From contig JBGVOD010000006.1 in the NCBI GenBank assembly GCA_045126215.1, positions 85,128 through 149,127 on the forward strand: a DNA stretch of 64,000 nucleotides, read 5' to 3'. The stretch's first letter is position 1. Every line of letters begins with the position of its first letter. A program made the position numbers and the translations under genes. This document shows positions 56,757-63,941 of the stretch, piece after piece. The DNA is from SVEL01 sp045126215 (lineage in GTDB: Bacteria > Bacillota > Clostridia > Lachnospirales > Lachnospiraceae). The notes beneath the pieces are model-generated. The model ran no database searches. It was not told the origin of the DNA and worked only from the letters and a program-made list of their open reading frames with translations.

Positions 56757-58115
56757 TCATCTAATAACAACACATCCTAATATCTCAATATCTTGTCTTT
56801 TCAAAATATTCAACTGTTCTTCAAAGTTATCTTCCTTTGTCTCATTGAGTGTCACTGCAAGTACAACACCACCAATTTCTTTTATCTTGAGCATTTCCTT
56901 AGGATTATGCATTATCTCACTTATTACTTTTGCATTTATCTTATTCGTCTCTATTTTAGATGCTATTTCATCACATATTTGATTTTTCTCATTATTTATA
57001 TTACATTCTACAATCCCTATATCTGCTAATTCCTTTTTCTGACATATCAGATATATCTGAGTACTGATGATTTCCTCTGAATCTTTTTTGCCAAGAATCT
57101 TCTTGTTTCCTTTTTCTATTTTTGCAATAATGTTATCTATTGCTCCAAATATTTTTTTATTTTTTCTATCTTTATTTACAACACCAAGAACAGGTATTCT
57201 ATAAACTTCTGCAATCTCAATCTCATTCTTGATACTATTATCCATTAGATATTTAAATGTAATCACTATTACGGCTATTATGAAAAACAGTATAATACCA
57301 ATAACTATCTTCTTCACATATACCATTTTAGAGATGTTTATTTCATTTTGCTTATATATCTTTATCTTTTCTTTTGCTATGCCATTTTTAAGTTCAAGAT
57401 AAGTATTTTTCATATCTTGAAAACTTGCCAATTCAGCAAGCTTACTATTTACCAATCCACTTGGATCACTCTTTGAAACTTCACTTGAAAGTAGTTCAAT
57501 GTTTCCTTCGCCATATACACCTTGGAACTTCACAGAAAGCTCATTTACATAATCTGTTATTACATCACCTACTGCCTTACATTTTTCTTCGCCTTCAAAC
57601 CAAAATGTAGCCGTAAATGCAAGTCTTCCAGTATCTATATTTGTATTATCTTTCTCAACATAAAAGAAACTTGGTACATCCGATACTTCTATTTCATCAC
57701 AGGCCTCTGCGACCTTCTCATAGAACTCATTACTCTCGAGACACTGTTCATATGCTTTTTCCATTATATATGCTCTGTCTAAATCATCACATATAACTGT
57801 ATATACATTATTGAGAGTATACATATTTGATTCGTCCATCTTCTGAATGATAGATTTTTCAAATTCTTCTTCTGCTATAAGATATTGCTTTTCATACTCT
57901 AAATAGTAGTCGATTTTTGCAGCTTCTGCCTCTGTCAAATACATCAGATAGTTTTTACCTGTATCTCCTACTTTTTCTTCTATTTCATTTTGAATACTGA
58001 CATATCCATACACTCCGAAGATTACGCCACCTGCTACCATAGCTACAAGCAACAATCTCCATCTGTACAGTATCTTAAAGAATAAATCCTTTAAATCTAT
58101 TTGCTTTTCGTACAT
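56757..58115 (-). CDS. Wzz/CpsC-like chain-length protein with a degenerate CpsD-like domain
   Basis: 452-residue membrane protein. It starts with the Wzz signature EKQIDLKDLFFKILYRWRLL and a span, has an extracellular coiled region (about 55-265) and a second span (VKKIVIGIILFFIIAVIVIT). The C-terminal 130 residues resemble a bacterial tyrosine-kinase (CpsD-type) P-loop domain, ending in GGVVLAVTLNETKEDN and ILGCVVIR, but the Walker A position reads KKELADIGIVE with no GxGKS. It may regulate chain length without kinase activity. It is encoded next to the dehydratase, second in the operon. Confidence 0.8.
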   Translation of the reverse strand: MYEKQIDLKDLFFKILYRWRLLLVAMVAGGVIFGVYGYVSIQNEIEEKVGDTGKNYLMYLTEAEAAKIDYYLEYEKQYLIAEEEFEKSIIQKMDESNMYTLNNVYTVICDDLDRAYIMEKAYEQCLESNEFYEKVAEACDEIEVSDVPSFFYVEKDNTNIDTGRLAFTATFWFEGEEKCKAVGDVITDYVNELSVKFQGVYGEGNIELLSSEVSKSDPSGLVNSKLAELASFQDMKNTYLELKNGIAKEKIKIYKQNEINISKMVYVKKIVIGIILFFIIAVIVITFKYLMDNSIKNEIEIAEVYRIPVLGVVNKDRKNKKIFGAIDNIIAKIEKGNKKILGKKDSEEIISTQIYLICQKKELADIGIVECNINNEKNQICDEIASKIETNKINAKVISEIMHNPKEMLKIKEIGGVVLAVTLNETKEDNFEEQLNILKRQDIEILGCVVIR

Positions 58116-58116
58116 T

Positions 58117-59994
58117 TTACGCCTCCACCTTTTCTTTCATCTTATATGTCGGTACGATATCCTTCACAGCTCTTCTTATCTTGTCTGTGTCGTCATACTC
58201 GCCAAGCGCTACTTCCTTAAGCCACTCAAGCTTCATTTCAAACTCTGCTTCATCGAATTCTATCGGTCTGCCAATATGGATTAGCTTATTCTCCGTATCT
58301 TTTAGTCCTTCCTCATCCATCAGAAGCTCCTCATACAGTTTTTCACCTGGTCTTAGTCCGGTGATTTTTATCTCTATCTCACCGTTTTTGTAGCCTGACA
58401 GTTTAATAAGATTCTTCGCCATATCTATTATCTTCACAGGCTGTCCCATATCCAGTACGAATATTTCTCCACCTTTTGCATATGCTCCTGCCTCAAGTAC
58501 AAGTGAAACAGCCTCTGGAATAGTCATAAAATACCTGATAATTCTTGGATCTGTTACTGTTACAGGTCCACCTGCCTCTATCTGTTTCTTAAATAGTGGT
58601 ATAACACTTCCATTACTTCCAAGAACATTTCCGAATCTTACAGCTACGAAATTCGTCTTTTCAAACTTCTTGTCCATCATCTGGATTATCATTTCGCATA
58701 TTCTCTTAGATGCACCCATTATATTGGTAGGGTTAACTGCTTTGTCTGTAGATATAAGTACAAATCTCTCTACACCACATCTTCCTGCTGCCATAGCAGT
58801 CTTATATGTTCCAAATACATTATTCTTTATGGCCTCATTAGGACTATCTTCCATAAGTGGTACATGCTTATGAGCTGCTGCATGGTATACAATATTAGGT
58901 CTGTACTTTTCAAATATGTAGTTAATACGGTCTGTATTTCTCACTGATGCTATAAGTACTACCAAATCAAGCTCAGGATATTTTGATATCAACTCCTGCT
59001 GTATATCGTAGGCATTATTCTCATATATATCTACAATTATTAGCCTTTTAGGATTGTTGATAGCTATCTGTCTGCATAGCTCACTTCCTATGGATCCGCC
59101 TCCACCTGTTACCATGACTACCTTTCCTGTTACATATCCGCTTATCTTCTCATTCTGGAGATGTATAGGCTCTCTTCCAAGCAGATCTTCTATATTGACT
59201 TCTCGAAGCATTGAAACCTTCACATCATCATTCATTATCTGATACATACCAGGTAATATCTGCATTTCGCAGTCAGTTTCATTGCATATCTCAAGTATCT
59301 CTTTTTTATTCGCTGCATCCAGAGTTGGAATGGCTATGATAATCTTTTGAATGTTATACTTGTACGCATTCTTTATGATGTCATATCTTCCACCGACTAT
59401 CTTAACGCCCAGAAGATACTTGCCATGTTTGTATTTATTATCATCAATCAGACACTTCACTTTGTAGTCAAGATATTCTGACTCCTTAATCTCTTTCAAA
59501 ACAGCTAATCCTGCTGCTCCAGCTCCGATGATCATTACATTTTTTGTATCACTATTATCTTCATGGAATCTGTTTCCTATCATTCTCGCAAGTCTATAAG
59601 AGAACCTGACGGAAGTACATCCTGCCCCCAGTAGTACTATAAACATTGGATAAAAAGAGCGTGGCATTCCATTGTCCCTTATAACTGCCAATATAACATC
59701 AATAGTAAATATTATAATACATGCACACGCCATATATGCCAGTTCATTTATACTGGCATAGCTCCAAACACTTTTATATAATTTAAATGTGGCAAAAACA
59801 ACCAAAACAATTGCCGTTCTGTATATGTTCATTTCCAACATACTTTCCCAATGTTCTACAGGAATGTCAGAAAAATTAAAATCATATCTTATGTATATAG
59901 CCAAAGCCGATGCAATCTGCACCATCAATATATCAAAGAATATAAGAAGCATTATCCTGACTCTCTGATTCGTGGCTCTAAGTATCCTTAACAT
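58117..59994 (-). CDS. Membrane-bound nucleotide-sugar 4,6-dehydratase (CapD/PglF-like)
   Basis: 625-residue protein. Four N-terminal spans, then a first Rossmann domain (VMIIGAGAAGLAVLKEIKES) and a second, catalytic one: VMVTGGGGSIGSELCRQIAI, YHAAAHKHVPLMEDSPNEAI, FVLISTDKAVNPTNIMGASK and GNVLGSNGSVIPLFKKQI. These are the motifs of the UDP-GlcNAc C4,C6-dehydratase family, which starts synthesis of bacillosamine-like sugars. A simple 4,6-dehydratase/epimerase role is inferred. It is the first gene of the operon, downstream of the promoter at 60.1 kb; GGAGAAAAATC precedes the ATG. Confidence 0.9.
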   Translation of the reverse strand: MLRILRATNQRVRIMLLIFFDILMVQIASALAIYIRYDFNFSDIPVEHWESMLEMNIYRTAIVLVVFATFKLYKSVWSYASINELAYMACACIIIFTIDVILAVIRDNGMPRSFYPMFIVLLGAGCTSVRFSYRLARMIGNRFHEDNSDTKNVMIIGAGAAGLAVLKEIKESEYLDYKVKCLIDDNKYKHGKYLLGVKIVGGRYDIIKNAYKYNIQKIIIAIPTLDAANKKEILEICNETDCEMQILPGMYQIMNDDVKVSMLREVNIEDLLGREPIHLQNEKISGYVTGKVVMVTGGGGSIGSELCRQIAINNPKRLIIVDIYENNAYDIQQELISKYPELDLVVLIASVRNTDRINYIFEKYRPNIVYHAAAHKHVPLMEDSPNEAIKNNVFGTYKTAMAAGRCGVERFVLISTDKAVNPTNIMGASKRICEMIIQMMDKKFEKTNFVAVRFGNVLGSNGSVIPLFKKQIEAGGPVTVTDPRIIRYFMTIPEAVSLVLEAGAYAKGGEIFVLDMGQPVKIIDMAKNLIKLSGYKNGEIEIKITGLRPGEKLYEELLMDEEGLKDTENKLIHIGRPIEFDEAEFEMKLEWLKEVALGEYDDTDKIRRAVKDIVPTYKMKEKVEA

Positions 59995-60079
59995 GATTTT
60001 TCTCCTTTGTTCTTTATTATACTCAACAACACTTTATTATATCACGTCGACTAGCGTCTCCGTGTAGTTTTTCGCTTTA

Positions 60080-60107
60080 TGGCTATGTCCGCCAGCGCAC
60101 ATAGCCA
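60080..60107 (-). promoter_or_regulatory. Hairpin in the 5' leader of the capsule operon
   Basis: TGGCTATGT and ACATAGCCA form a perfect 9-base stem with a 10-base loop. The hairpin sits just downstream of the promoter on the minus strand and about 85 bases before the first start codon, so it is in the leader RNA. It has no following U-run, which argues against a simple terminator. Confidence 0.55.
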
Positions 60108-60115
60108 CAAATTTC

Positions 60116-60143
60116 ATTATATCATATTAGGGGATATTATCAA
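60116..60143 (-). promoter_or_regulatory. Promoter of the capsule operon
   Basis: TTGATA (60138-60143, minus strand) and a perfect TATAAT (60116-60121) are spaced by 16 bases. The site is about 120 bases before the CapD-like start codon, with a stem-loop in between. Confidence 0.72.
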
Positions 60144-60688
60144 TATTTTCTTATTTTTTACTATATTTTGGTTTATTGTTACTGTATTTCAGTTTCCTCA
60201 TTAATGCATTTTTGTTCATCTTTACTACTTTGTGGCTCCGGTGCTTTTTCCCTTGCTTGATACTTTTCGACTCTTTTTACTTATGCTACATCACTGCTGT
60301 TCTGTATCTTTGTCGGTATTACCTGCTATAGCAAGTATGTCCTGGACTCTTACAAGTCCCTTTAGGCATACCAATATCTTTTAGTTTTCCGCTCTCATCT
60401 GAGGATTTTTCTAATGATTAAAAAGATTTACTTCCATGCTTGTTCTTTCTTGTTTCTTCCTTGTCTTAACCATATTTTCATCATTTCCAGCTCTTTCTCA
60501 ATTTTCAATAATGATCCACTTTCTTTTGCCACCAACACAAATCTTTTTATCGCAAAAACAGAGGAATTCTTCCCTCCCATATTCTATGATGTTCTTCTTT
60601 TTCTATGATTCTCTTCTTTGCGCAGAATTAACATAGCTTTGGTATCAGATTTAACACACCCTCTTTAAAATAATGATTATCTAAACAA
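60144..60688. other. Non-coding gap, capsule operon to surface-protein gene
   Basis: No credible gene: the short plus-strand frames here lack ribosome binding sites and recognisable motifs. A weak GGACT/AGTCC hairpin lies near 60340-60355. The sequence looks like decayed material between two oppositely oriented units. Confidence 0.45.
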
Positions 60689-60714
60689 ATACCTGAATTC
60701 ATTCAGGTGTATTT
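60689..60714 (+). promoter_or_regulatory. Inverted repeat upstream of the surface-protein gene
   Basis: A near-perfect palindrome (ATACCTGAAT / ATTCAGGTGTAT) lies 28 bases before the start codon of the 60742 gene. It could be an operator or a leader stem-loop. Which of these it is cannot be told from one copy. Confidence 0.45.
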
Positions 60715-60741
60715 ATTCTTATATACTTTGGAGGATTAAAT

Positions 60742-61116
60742 ATGAAAAGATTGACAAGTTTTTTACTGGCGTTTGTTCTTCTACTGTCATTTAATTCCAC
60801 TGCCTTTGCAGATGAAGGAAGCTCACAGCCGATTATCAAACAGATATATGGTGGTGGAACAAAGACCGAAACAAAGGTAGAAGCCGCTGTAAACGCAGTT
60901 ATCCGCGACAAGAGTATCACTGATCAGGCACAGGTTGACGCAATGGCGGCGGCTATCGAAGTGGCTATTGCAAGCCTTGAAAGGAACACACAGTCACCTC
61001 AAACAGGAGACAATAGTCATACAGATATTTGGCTTTCCCTTCTCATAATAAATGGCTGCGCTATTCTCGTAGTAACAATTTATAGTATAAAGAAAAAGTT
61101 AGAAAAAACAGAATAA
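60742..61116 (+). CDS. Small secreted surface protein with sortase-like signal (SPQTGD)
   Basis: The 124-residue product begins with a signal peptide (MKRLTSFLLAFVLLLSFNST, cleavage near AFA-DE). A short exported middle (VDAMAAAIEVAIASLERN) precedes SPQTGDN, a variant of the LPxTG sortase motif, a membrane span (WLSLLIINGCAILVVTIY) and a basic tail SIKKKLEK. It is probably attached to the cell wall by a class of sortase that accepts xPxTG motifs. The mature domain is too short to assign a role. GGAGGATTAAAT precedes the ATG. Confidence 0.8.
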   Translation: MKRLTSFLLAFVLLLSFNSTAFADEGSSQPIIKQIYGGGTKTETKVEAAVNAVIRDKSITDQAQVDAMAAAIEVAIASLERNTQSPQTGDNSHTDIWLSLLIINGCAILVVTIYSIKKKLEKTE

Positions 61117-61165
61117 ATAGTTAGCAAATTATTGTTACTAAAAAGCCCATTGTTTTAAGCTCATA

Positions 61166-61217
61166 GCCGATGAACTTGTGAGAAACACTCTCATGGTTTG
61201 TCGGTTGTTTTTATTTT
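61166..61217 (+). terminator. Terminator of the surface-protein gene
   Basis: A long imperfect stem has the outer arms CCGA..AAC and GTT..TCGG and an inner TGAGA/TCTCA stem with a 5-base loop. It ends in TTGTTTTTATTTT on the plus strand, 50 bases after the stop codon. Confidence 0.7.
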
Positions 61218-61284
61218 ATAAACATTCTCCACTCCCCGCTTGATCCCTTTCATGTTTTTTCTTGTTTCTTCCTTAGTTTACGAT

Positions 61285-61342
61285 TTTTTTGTTTTTCTCT
61301 TTTCACACCGTAAATTTCTCCAATACCAACCTTGCTTTAACA
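61285..61342. repeat. Diverged single copy of the hairpin repeat found at 2.6-3.0 kb
   Basis: ACCGTAAATTTC at 61308 is followed by CCAATACCAACC and TTGCTTTAAC. This lines up with the reverse complement of the array unit (ACCGTAAATTTC-ACCAACGCCAAGC-TAGATTTAAC), and an AGTTTACG half-arm stands at the correct distance to its left. It indicates that the repeat is a dispersed family, not only a local array. Confidence 0.6.
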
Positions 61343-61348
61343 AGCACA

Positions 61349-61549
61349 TTATTTCTTCTTATACACTACCCACACGCCAGCACTTACACATACCAATGCC
61401 ACCAGACTCTTTATACTATATAACTTTTCAGTATAGTCTGAAAACTTTGTCCGACACTTTGGTCTGAGTACAACGATTTCATTATACAGAAATGCATCTC
61501 TTAAAATTACCAGTATAATGAAAAAAATCTGTAAATGAATTACCGCTTT
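61349..61549 (-). pseudogene. Remnant of a surface-protein C-terminus
   Basis: The minus-strand frame is open for 66 codons without a good start and ends SLVALVCVSAGVWVVYKKK and a stop. The hydrophobic run plus three Lys at the end is a typical cell-wall sorting tail, but no LPxTG-like motif is visible just upstream. The same tail is repeated at 63942-64000. It is probably the tip of a deleted or displaced gene. Confidence 0.5.
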
Positions 61550-61637
61550 TCAGACCAATTTTTATGTCTGAAATACCGCTTGTAAGACTGAATTTTATAA
61601 AAAAACCCTTACCGTTTATAGTAAACTTTCACAGAAA

Positions 61638-61677
61638 AACGCACCCTTGCGCAACATTCTGTTGCTAAGAGTGCGTT
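61638..61677. repeat. Long imperfect inverted repeat
   Basis: AACGCAC..TTGC.CAACA and TGTTGC.AAG.GTGCGTT pair across a 3-base loop. It lies in non-coding DNA between the surface-protein remnant and the small toxin/immunity-like genes. The plus-strand frame over it (61647-61853) has no ribosome binding site. Confidence 0.5.
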
Positions 61678-61858
61678 ACATCAGCATACTCATTCTGCAA
61701 TGTTCGTTCGTATATCCAACTTGGCAAAATTTCGCTAGCGGGTATGTCTTAATAACACTTTCATTATCTCCATTACTTCGTAAGGGCAAGACAAAAGAGG
61801 TATTCAGACTAGTAGCGGGAATGGTGTTGGTGTGTCCTTATGTGGTAACATAATTAGA

Positions 61859-62188
61859 TTAATTTGATTTCAGTTTTTCATTCAAAATACTCAATGCAAC
61901 TTTTAACCTTTGTTCTAATGTTTCCACAACAGCCTCCTCTTGTTCTATGGAGTATATTATATTTCCAAAATCCTCATGCCACATTAACTCATAGTTTCCT
62001 TCATCCGAAGATAATTTTATTATACTAAAAAATATATTATCGACCTTTTCTTCTGCTGACATCCCAAATTCCGTGCAAAAAATCTTTGCCAAATAATCAC
62101 TACCATCCACGTAATCCCAATTAATAAGTAAAAATTCCACTCTGTTATTTTTATCTACATTTATATGTTTTTTGTAAGTTACTTGCAT
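61859..62188 (-). CDS. Putative immunity protein for the upstream toxin-like gene
   Basis: The 109-residue acidic product has no signal or membrane segment and no recognised motif. It starts MQVTYKKHINVDKNNRVEFL and is rich in Asp/Glu/Phe. It lies 5 bases downstream of the toxin-like gene, and its ATG follows GGAGTAAAGAAT. This arrangement, a small soluble protein directly behind a toxin C-terminal domain, is typical of immunity genes in polymorphic toxin systems. The role is inferred only from position. Confidence 0.5.
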   Translation of the reverse strand: MQVTYKKHINVDKNNRVEFLLINWDYVDGSDYLAKIFCTEFGMSAEEKVDNIFFSIIKLSSDEGNYELMWHEDFGNIIYSIEQEEAVVETLEQRLKVALSILNEKLKSN

Positions 62189-62193
62189 ATTCT

Positions 62194-62724
62194 TTACTCC
62201 AATCCTAAAGATTTATTTACAGATTTTCTTGAACGTTGTGAACTTTCAATTATTGCTTTATATATATCATCTCCCTCCAGCCCCTTTGCACTCTGCTTTC
62301 TTACAAGCTCTTCCCATGTAAGATTTGGGTCCGTTTTATATAAGGACTCTGCTGTTGCCCTATCTGCCATAAGTTCTCTAGCCTGTGTTCTAAATTGATT
62401 TCTCAGGTTAAATGCTTGTTTCGCCTGTTCTTCCAAAGGTAAACTTTTATCAATCATATCAGGTATTTTTGCTTCTTGTTCCAAATACCACTTTCTTGCT
62501 TCGACATTACTCAATGAGTATTTACCACTCTCTATTGACTCCTCATCGCTATTCTCTAAACTCTTAATTTTCCCCTCTTCTATCGCACATATTTTTTCAA
62601 TAATCTCTTCATCTGTCCTACGATATAGACTATACTCGCGGTCATTTACTCTCTTTGCCAAATCTTCTTTAGACTCAGACCTTATACTTACTATTGTATT
62701 ATTCTTTACTATTACTTTTGCCAT
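62194..62724 (-). CDS. Free-standing polymorphic-toxin C-terminal domain-like protein
   Basis: The 176-residue product has a basic beginning and then a helical domain (ARKWYLEQEAKIPDMIDKSL, QAFNLRNQFRTQARELMADR, LTWEELVRKQSAKGLEGDDI, IIESSQRSRKSVNKSLGLE). I associate this with C-terminal regions of large secreted polymorphic toxins, where it is usually the last module. Here it has its own ATG but no signal peptide or delivery domain, so it is probably an orphan module left by recombination. The nature of any toxic activity is unknown. A small gene follows immediately, likely its immunity partner. Confidence 0.5.
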   Translation of the reverse strand: MAKVIVKNNTIVSIRSESKEDLAKRVNDREYSLYRRTDEEIIEKICAIEEGKIKSLENSDEESIESGKYSLSNVEARKWYLEQEAKIPDMIDKSLPLEEQAKQAFNLRNQFRTQARELMADRATAESLYKTDPNLTWEELVRKQSAKGLEGDDIYKAIIESSQRSRKSVNKSLGLE

Positions 62725-62756
62725 TTGTCCATCTCTATTCTAAATCATCTTCTTGC

Positions 62757-63023
62757 TTATGTAAACTTCCAATATTTATTATCATAATAGTATACACGTT
62801 CTTCAATTTTCTTTTTCATTATATGCCCAATTACTTTCCAGTCAATACTTCTCGCCCCAACGACGTTCCACAGAGCACAAACGACATTTATTTCAGGCTC
62901 CCATTCTATAATAATATTAATATTATAATTTTGAGCAATTACAATATAATGTTTTGCATCCAAAGTTTCCCAATATTCATCTGAAATATTCTGTATTTGT
63001 TTTGTAAATTCTCCACCTGTCAC
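62757..63023 (-). CDS. Small immunity-like protein, likely 5'-truncated
   Basis: The 88-residue product starts at a GTG with no ribosome binding site. Its frame is open for about 28 further codons upstream (KTHNRKEIEKFKKDGFKNVI) without any ATG, and is broken next to a run of seven A's at the end of the preceding gene. This suggests the true 5' end was lost. The visible part (IVIAQNYNINIIIEWEPEIN, VCALWNVVGARSIDWKVIGH) matches no motif I know. A decayed copy of its 3' part is found at 63516-63623. It is probably part of an immunity-gene array. Confidence 0.45.
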   Translation of the reverse strand: MTGGEFTKQIQNISDEYWETLDAKHYIVIAQNYNINIIIEWEPEINVVCALWNVVGARSIDWKVIGHIMKKKIEERVYYYDNKYWKFT

Positions 63024-63078
63024 TTCGTATATTACATTCTTAAAACCATCTTTCTTGAACTTTTCAATTTCTTTTCGA

Positions 63079-63468
63079 TTATGAGTCTTCGTTATGATGC
63101 TCTTTTTTTAACTCCCGGAATTTATCACACCACTCATATATCATTTTGCATAATTCTTGTGTATCCACTTCACACCAATTTCCCATAGCATCTTTCGCAA
63201 TGTTATCATAAACTTTAGTCGTCTTAGGACTTATCTCCACACAACATACATTTCCATTTAATTCTTCATACTCACTTTCGCCTGATAGTACTCTATTAAA
63301 ATCAGACTTAATCCGTTCTTCAAAAGTCAATACATCTGATTCAAAAAAAGTAGACAATATTTCATATTTATCATCTATAAACTCTATTAATAGTCTTTGT
63401 TTTTTTCCAATTTGTATTATTCTATAAAATCTCAATATCATAATTTTCTGCCATTTATTCTCCTTCAT
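63079..63468 (-). CDS. Putative immunity or small cytoplasmic protein
   Basis: The 129-residue product has a short basic start, then a mixed fold (YEILSTFFESDVLTFEERIK, NVCCVEISPKTTKVYDNIAK) and a charged C-terminus CDKFRELKKEHHNEDS. No recognised domain. It is transcribed towards the toxin-like gene. By size and neighbourhood it resembles the small soluble proteins that accompany polymorphic toxins. GGAG precedes the ATG. Confidence 0.45.
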   Translation of the reverse strand: MKENKWQKIMILRFYRIIQIGKKQRLLIEFIDDKYEILSTFFESDVLTFEERIKSDFNRVLSGESEYEELNGNVCCVEISPKTTKVYDNIAKDAMGNWCEVDTQELCKMIYEWCDKFRELKKEHHNEDS

Positions 63469-63515
63469 ATTTCCATATCATTTCTTTTATAAATTAATTC
63501 ATATATACGTGCTAC

Positions 63516-63623
63516 ATTATCATAATAGTATACACATTCCTGAATTTCATTTTTCATTATATGTTTAATTATTTTTCAGTCAATACTTTCCGCCCCAACG
63601 ACGTTTCACAGAACACAAACGAC
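63516..63623 (-). pseudogene. Decayed duplicate of the 3' part of the 62.8-63.0 kb gene
   Basis: About 107 bases match 62778-62884 at more than 80 percent by eye, including GTCAATACTT and CGCCCCAACGACGTT. In the equivalent frame two TGA codons interrupt VVCVL-NVVGAESID-KIIKHI. It is a partial tandem duplicate undergoing decay. Confidence 0.75.
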
Positions 63624-63658
63624 GGTGAAATAATATTTTTATAATTTCACCGCCGTTT
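63617..63658. terminator. Bidirectional terminator
   Basis: AACGACGGTGAAAT and ATTTCACCGCCGTT pair across an AT-rich loop with one mismatch and are followed by TTG. The hairpin can act on both strands. Confidence 0.65.
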
Positions 63659-63720
63659 TGTTTAAGTTTATCTCTGATTTTAAATTTTATAATATAATAA
63701 AAACTCCAGTCGTTTAGCCA

Positions 63721-63748
63721 TTTATTTATTTATTTATTTATTTATTTA
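63721..63748. repeat. (TTTA)7 tetranucleotide microsatellite
   Basis: Seven perfect TTTA units are visible. They lie in non-coding DNA between the terminator and a small remnant frame. Such runs are prone to slippage, but no gene is obviously controlled by this one. Confidence 0.85.
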
Positions 63749-63782
63749 ATTGCAAGTGGTGCTGGTCTTGTAGCTTTTGGGA

Positions 63783-63923
63783 TTAACTCCTTATTCGAAT
63801 TGAATATCTTTTGCATAGGAATATGAAAACATCTTTAGGTATATCACATTCAGGAATCACCTGATGTTTTTCATATCCATTATCATATAAAACTTCAACA
63901 TGCACAATGTGATCTGTTGCCAT
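63783..63923 (-). CDS. Small open frame, possible gene remnant
   Basis: 46 codons starting MATDHIVHVEVLYDNGYEKH and ending CKRYSIRIRS. The first 35 residues look like ordinary protein sequence (alternating beta pattern, acidic C-cluster), but there is no clear ribosome binding site and no recognised family. It overlaps nothing and lies beside a surface-protein tail copy, so it is more likely a fragment than a gene. Confidence 0.25.
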   Translation of the reverse strand: MATDHIVHVEVLYDNGYEKHQVIPECDIPKDVFIFLCKRYSIRIRS

Positions 63924-63941
63924 TTTTCCGAGAAGTTTGTG

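Noticed and set aside
60414..60636. Two overlapping plus-strand frames in the gap before the surface-protein gene
   Set aside because: Both are Phe/Ser/Leu-rich with no ribosome binding site and overlap each other in different frames; the region is best treated as non-coding.
61647..61853. Plus-strand 68-codon frame as a gene
   Set aside because: No ribosome binding site, it begins inside an inverted repeat, and its sequence shows no protein-like pattern apart from a hydrophobic stretch.
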